Below are positions 63,707 to 64,000 of a stretch of 64,000 nucleotides of DNA, one piece after another. Positions within the stretch are counted from its first letter, which is position 1. The number at the start of each line of letters is the position of its first letter. The position numbers and the translations under genes are program-made. This stretch comes from Actinophytocola sp963825445 (GTDB lineage Bacteria > Actinomycetota > Actinomycetes > Mycobacteriales > Pseudonocardiaceae). The notes below the pieces were generated by a model. The model was given only the letters and a program-made list of their open reading frames with translations. It was not told the DNA's origin and ran no database searches. The DNA is taken from the NCBI GenBank assembly GCA_963825445.1, contig CAWGTM010000007.1, forward strand, positions 1 through 64,000. The letters run 5' to 3'.

Positions 63707-64000
63707 TCAGCCGCCGGTCGCTCCGTCCGCGATCGCGATCCGTGCCGTCCCGGACGCGTCGCCGCCCTCGGTGTCCCAGAACCGGAAGGTCGTGTCGATC
63801 GCCACGAGCGGTGGCGCGTCGGATTTCAGCTGGCGGGAGACGATCCGGTCGAGGACCAGCTCACCGGCGAACGAACGCGCGTCGATGGGAAGGCGGAACT
63901 CGCTGGTGATCCGAGTGATGAGAATGTCGGGCAGGCGTCGGCGCCAGAATTCCGCCATGGTCCACGCGTCGAACACCGGCCCCGTGCCGTCCCGCACCAG
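63707..64000 (-). CDS. hypothetical protein, C-terminal part, cut at right edge
   Basis: The stop is at 63,707 and the frame runs open to the right edge of the window, so the start probably lies outside (a GTG at 63,997 is possible). The visible 97 residues contain FDAWTMAEFWRRRLPDILIT, RSFAGELVLDRIV and VAIDTTFRFWDTEGGDASG. I do not recognise the family. It converges on the secreted-protein gene. Confidence 0.6.
   Translation of the reverse strand: MVRDGTGPVFDAWTMAEFWRRRLPDILITRITSEFRLPIDARSFAGELVLDRIVSRQLKSDAPPLVAIDTTFRFWDTEGGDASGTARIAIADGATGG

Overview
The window is high-GC DNA in two parts of very different quality. Positions 1 to about 6,484 (left arm) carry gene remnants in which the reading frame changes many times: the C-terminal part of a patatin-like phospholipase, a glycerophosphodiester phosphodiesterase, tRNA-Pro(CGG), a PAS hybrid histidine kinase, surE, and the first part of a ferrochelatase. 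From about 6,485 to the right end, reading frames are almost all intact, with codon use and gene content of a filamentous actinomycete. My guess is Pseudonocardiales, from family knowledge only, with no search run. The two parts meet inside two genes at once: ferrochelatase loses its 3' part exactly where an SDR gene loses its own. The simplest explanation is an assembly chimera, or low-quality sequence joined to a clean contig.

Right part, region by region. 6.5-12 kb: two divergent SDR genes with a KstR-type operator between them, a MmcQ/YjbR protein, a LapA-type membrane protein, an XRE/ImmA-IrrE protease-regulator, an AraC regulator and an SRPBCC protein. 12-15 kb: two divergent siderophore-interacting flavin reductases sharing an iron-box-like palindrome, a zinc alcohol dehydrogenase and a small peptide ORF. 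15-17 kb: a secreted metallophosphoesterase, then a 171-bp MITE that supplies stop codons to genes on both sides. 17-31 kb: sugar-acid catabolism. A leftward operon (kdgD, ketoglutarate semialdehyde dehydrogenase, gudD, 2-hydroxyacid dehydrogenase) faces a LysR gene. A rightward peptide/oligosaccharide-type ABC importer plus TSUP exporter converges on a second dehydratase/hydroxyacid dehydrogenase pair. A 16-bp palindrome of the form GTCTAC-N4-GTAGAC precedes both converging units. 31-38.7 kb: an orphan SLATT-like protein, an SDR-SDR-TetR operon with its own operator candidate, an XRE/NB-ARC/TPR regulator, an AhpD-like protein, a DUF1801 protein, a strong hairpin terminator, and a secreted SGNH-type protein that lacks the usual nucleophile Ser.

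38.9-54.4 kb is the most interesting part. An enoyl-reductase-like gene, an alpha/beta hydrolase and an aldehyde dehydrogenase lead into ten tightly packed co-directional genes (42,607-54,436): a TrpB2-like PLP enzyme with Asp at the catalytic Glu position, an FAD monooxygenase/reductase, two flavin amine oxidases, a saccharopine-dehydrogenase-like protein, a small membrane protein, a flavin-containing monooxygenase, an AMP-forming ligase, a CrtA-like oxygenase and an alpha/beta hydrolase. No PKS, NRPS or terpene synthase is present. The promoter region has 11-bp-spaced direct repeats like those bound by SARP activators. I read this as an undescribed oxidative pathway to a small, probably nitrogen-containing metabolite; its substrate is unknown.

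54.4-64 kb: a 21-bp tandem array, a LuxR regulator, a deleted HTH/STAND/WD40 gene, a small membrane protein, a WYL regulator divergent from a secreted protein with a palindrome over its -10 box, a beta-lactamase-fold hydrolase, a secreted beta-helix protein, an MFS remnant, an ECF sigma factor, a secreted protein, and a gene cut by the right edge.
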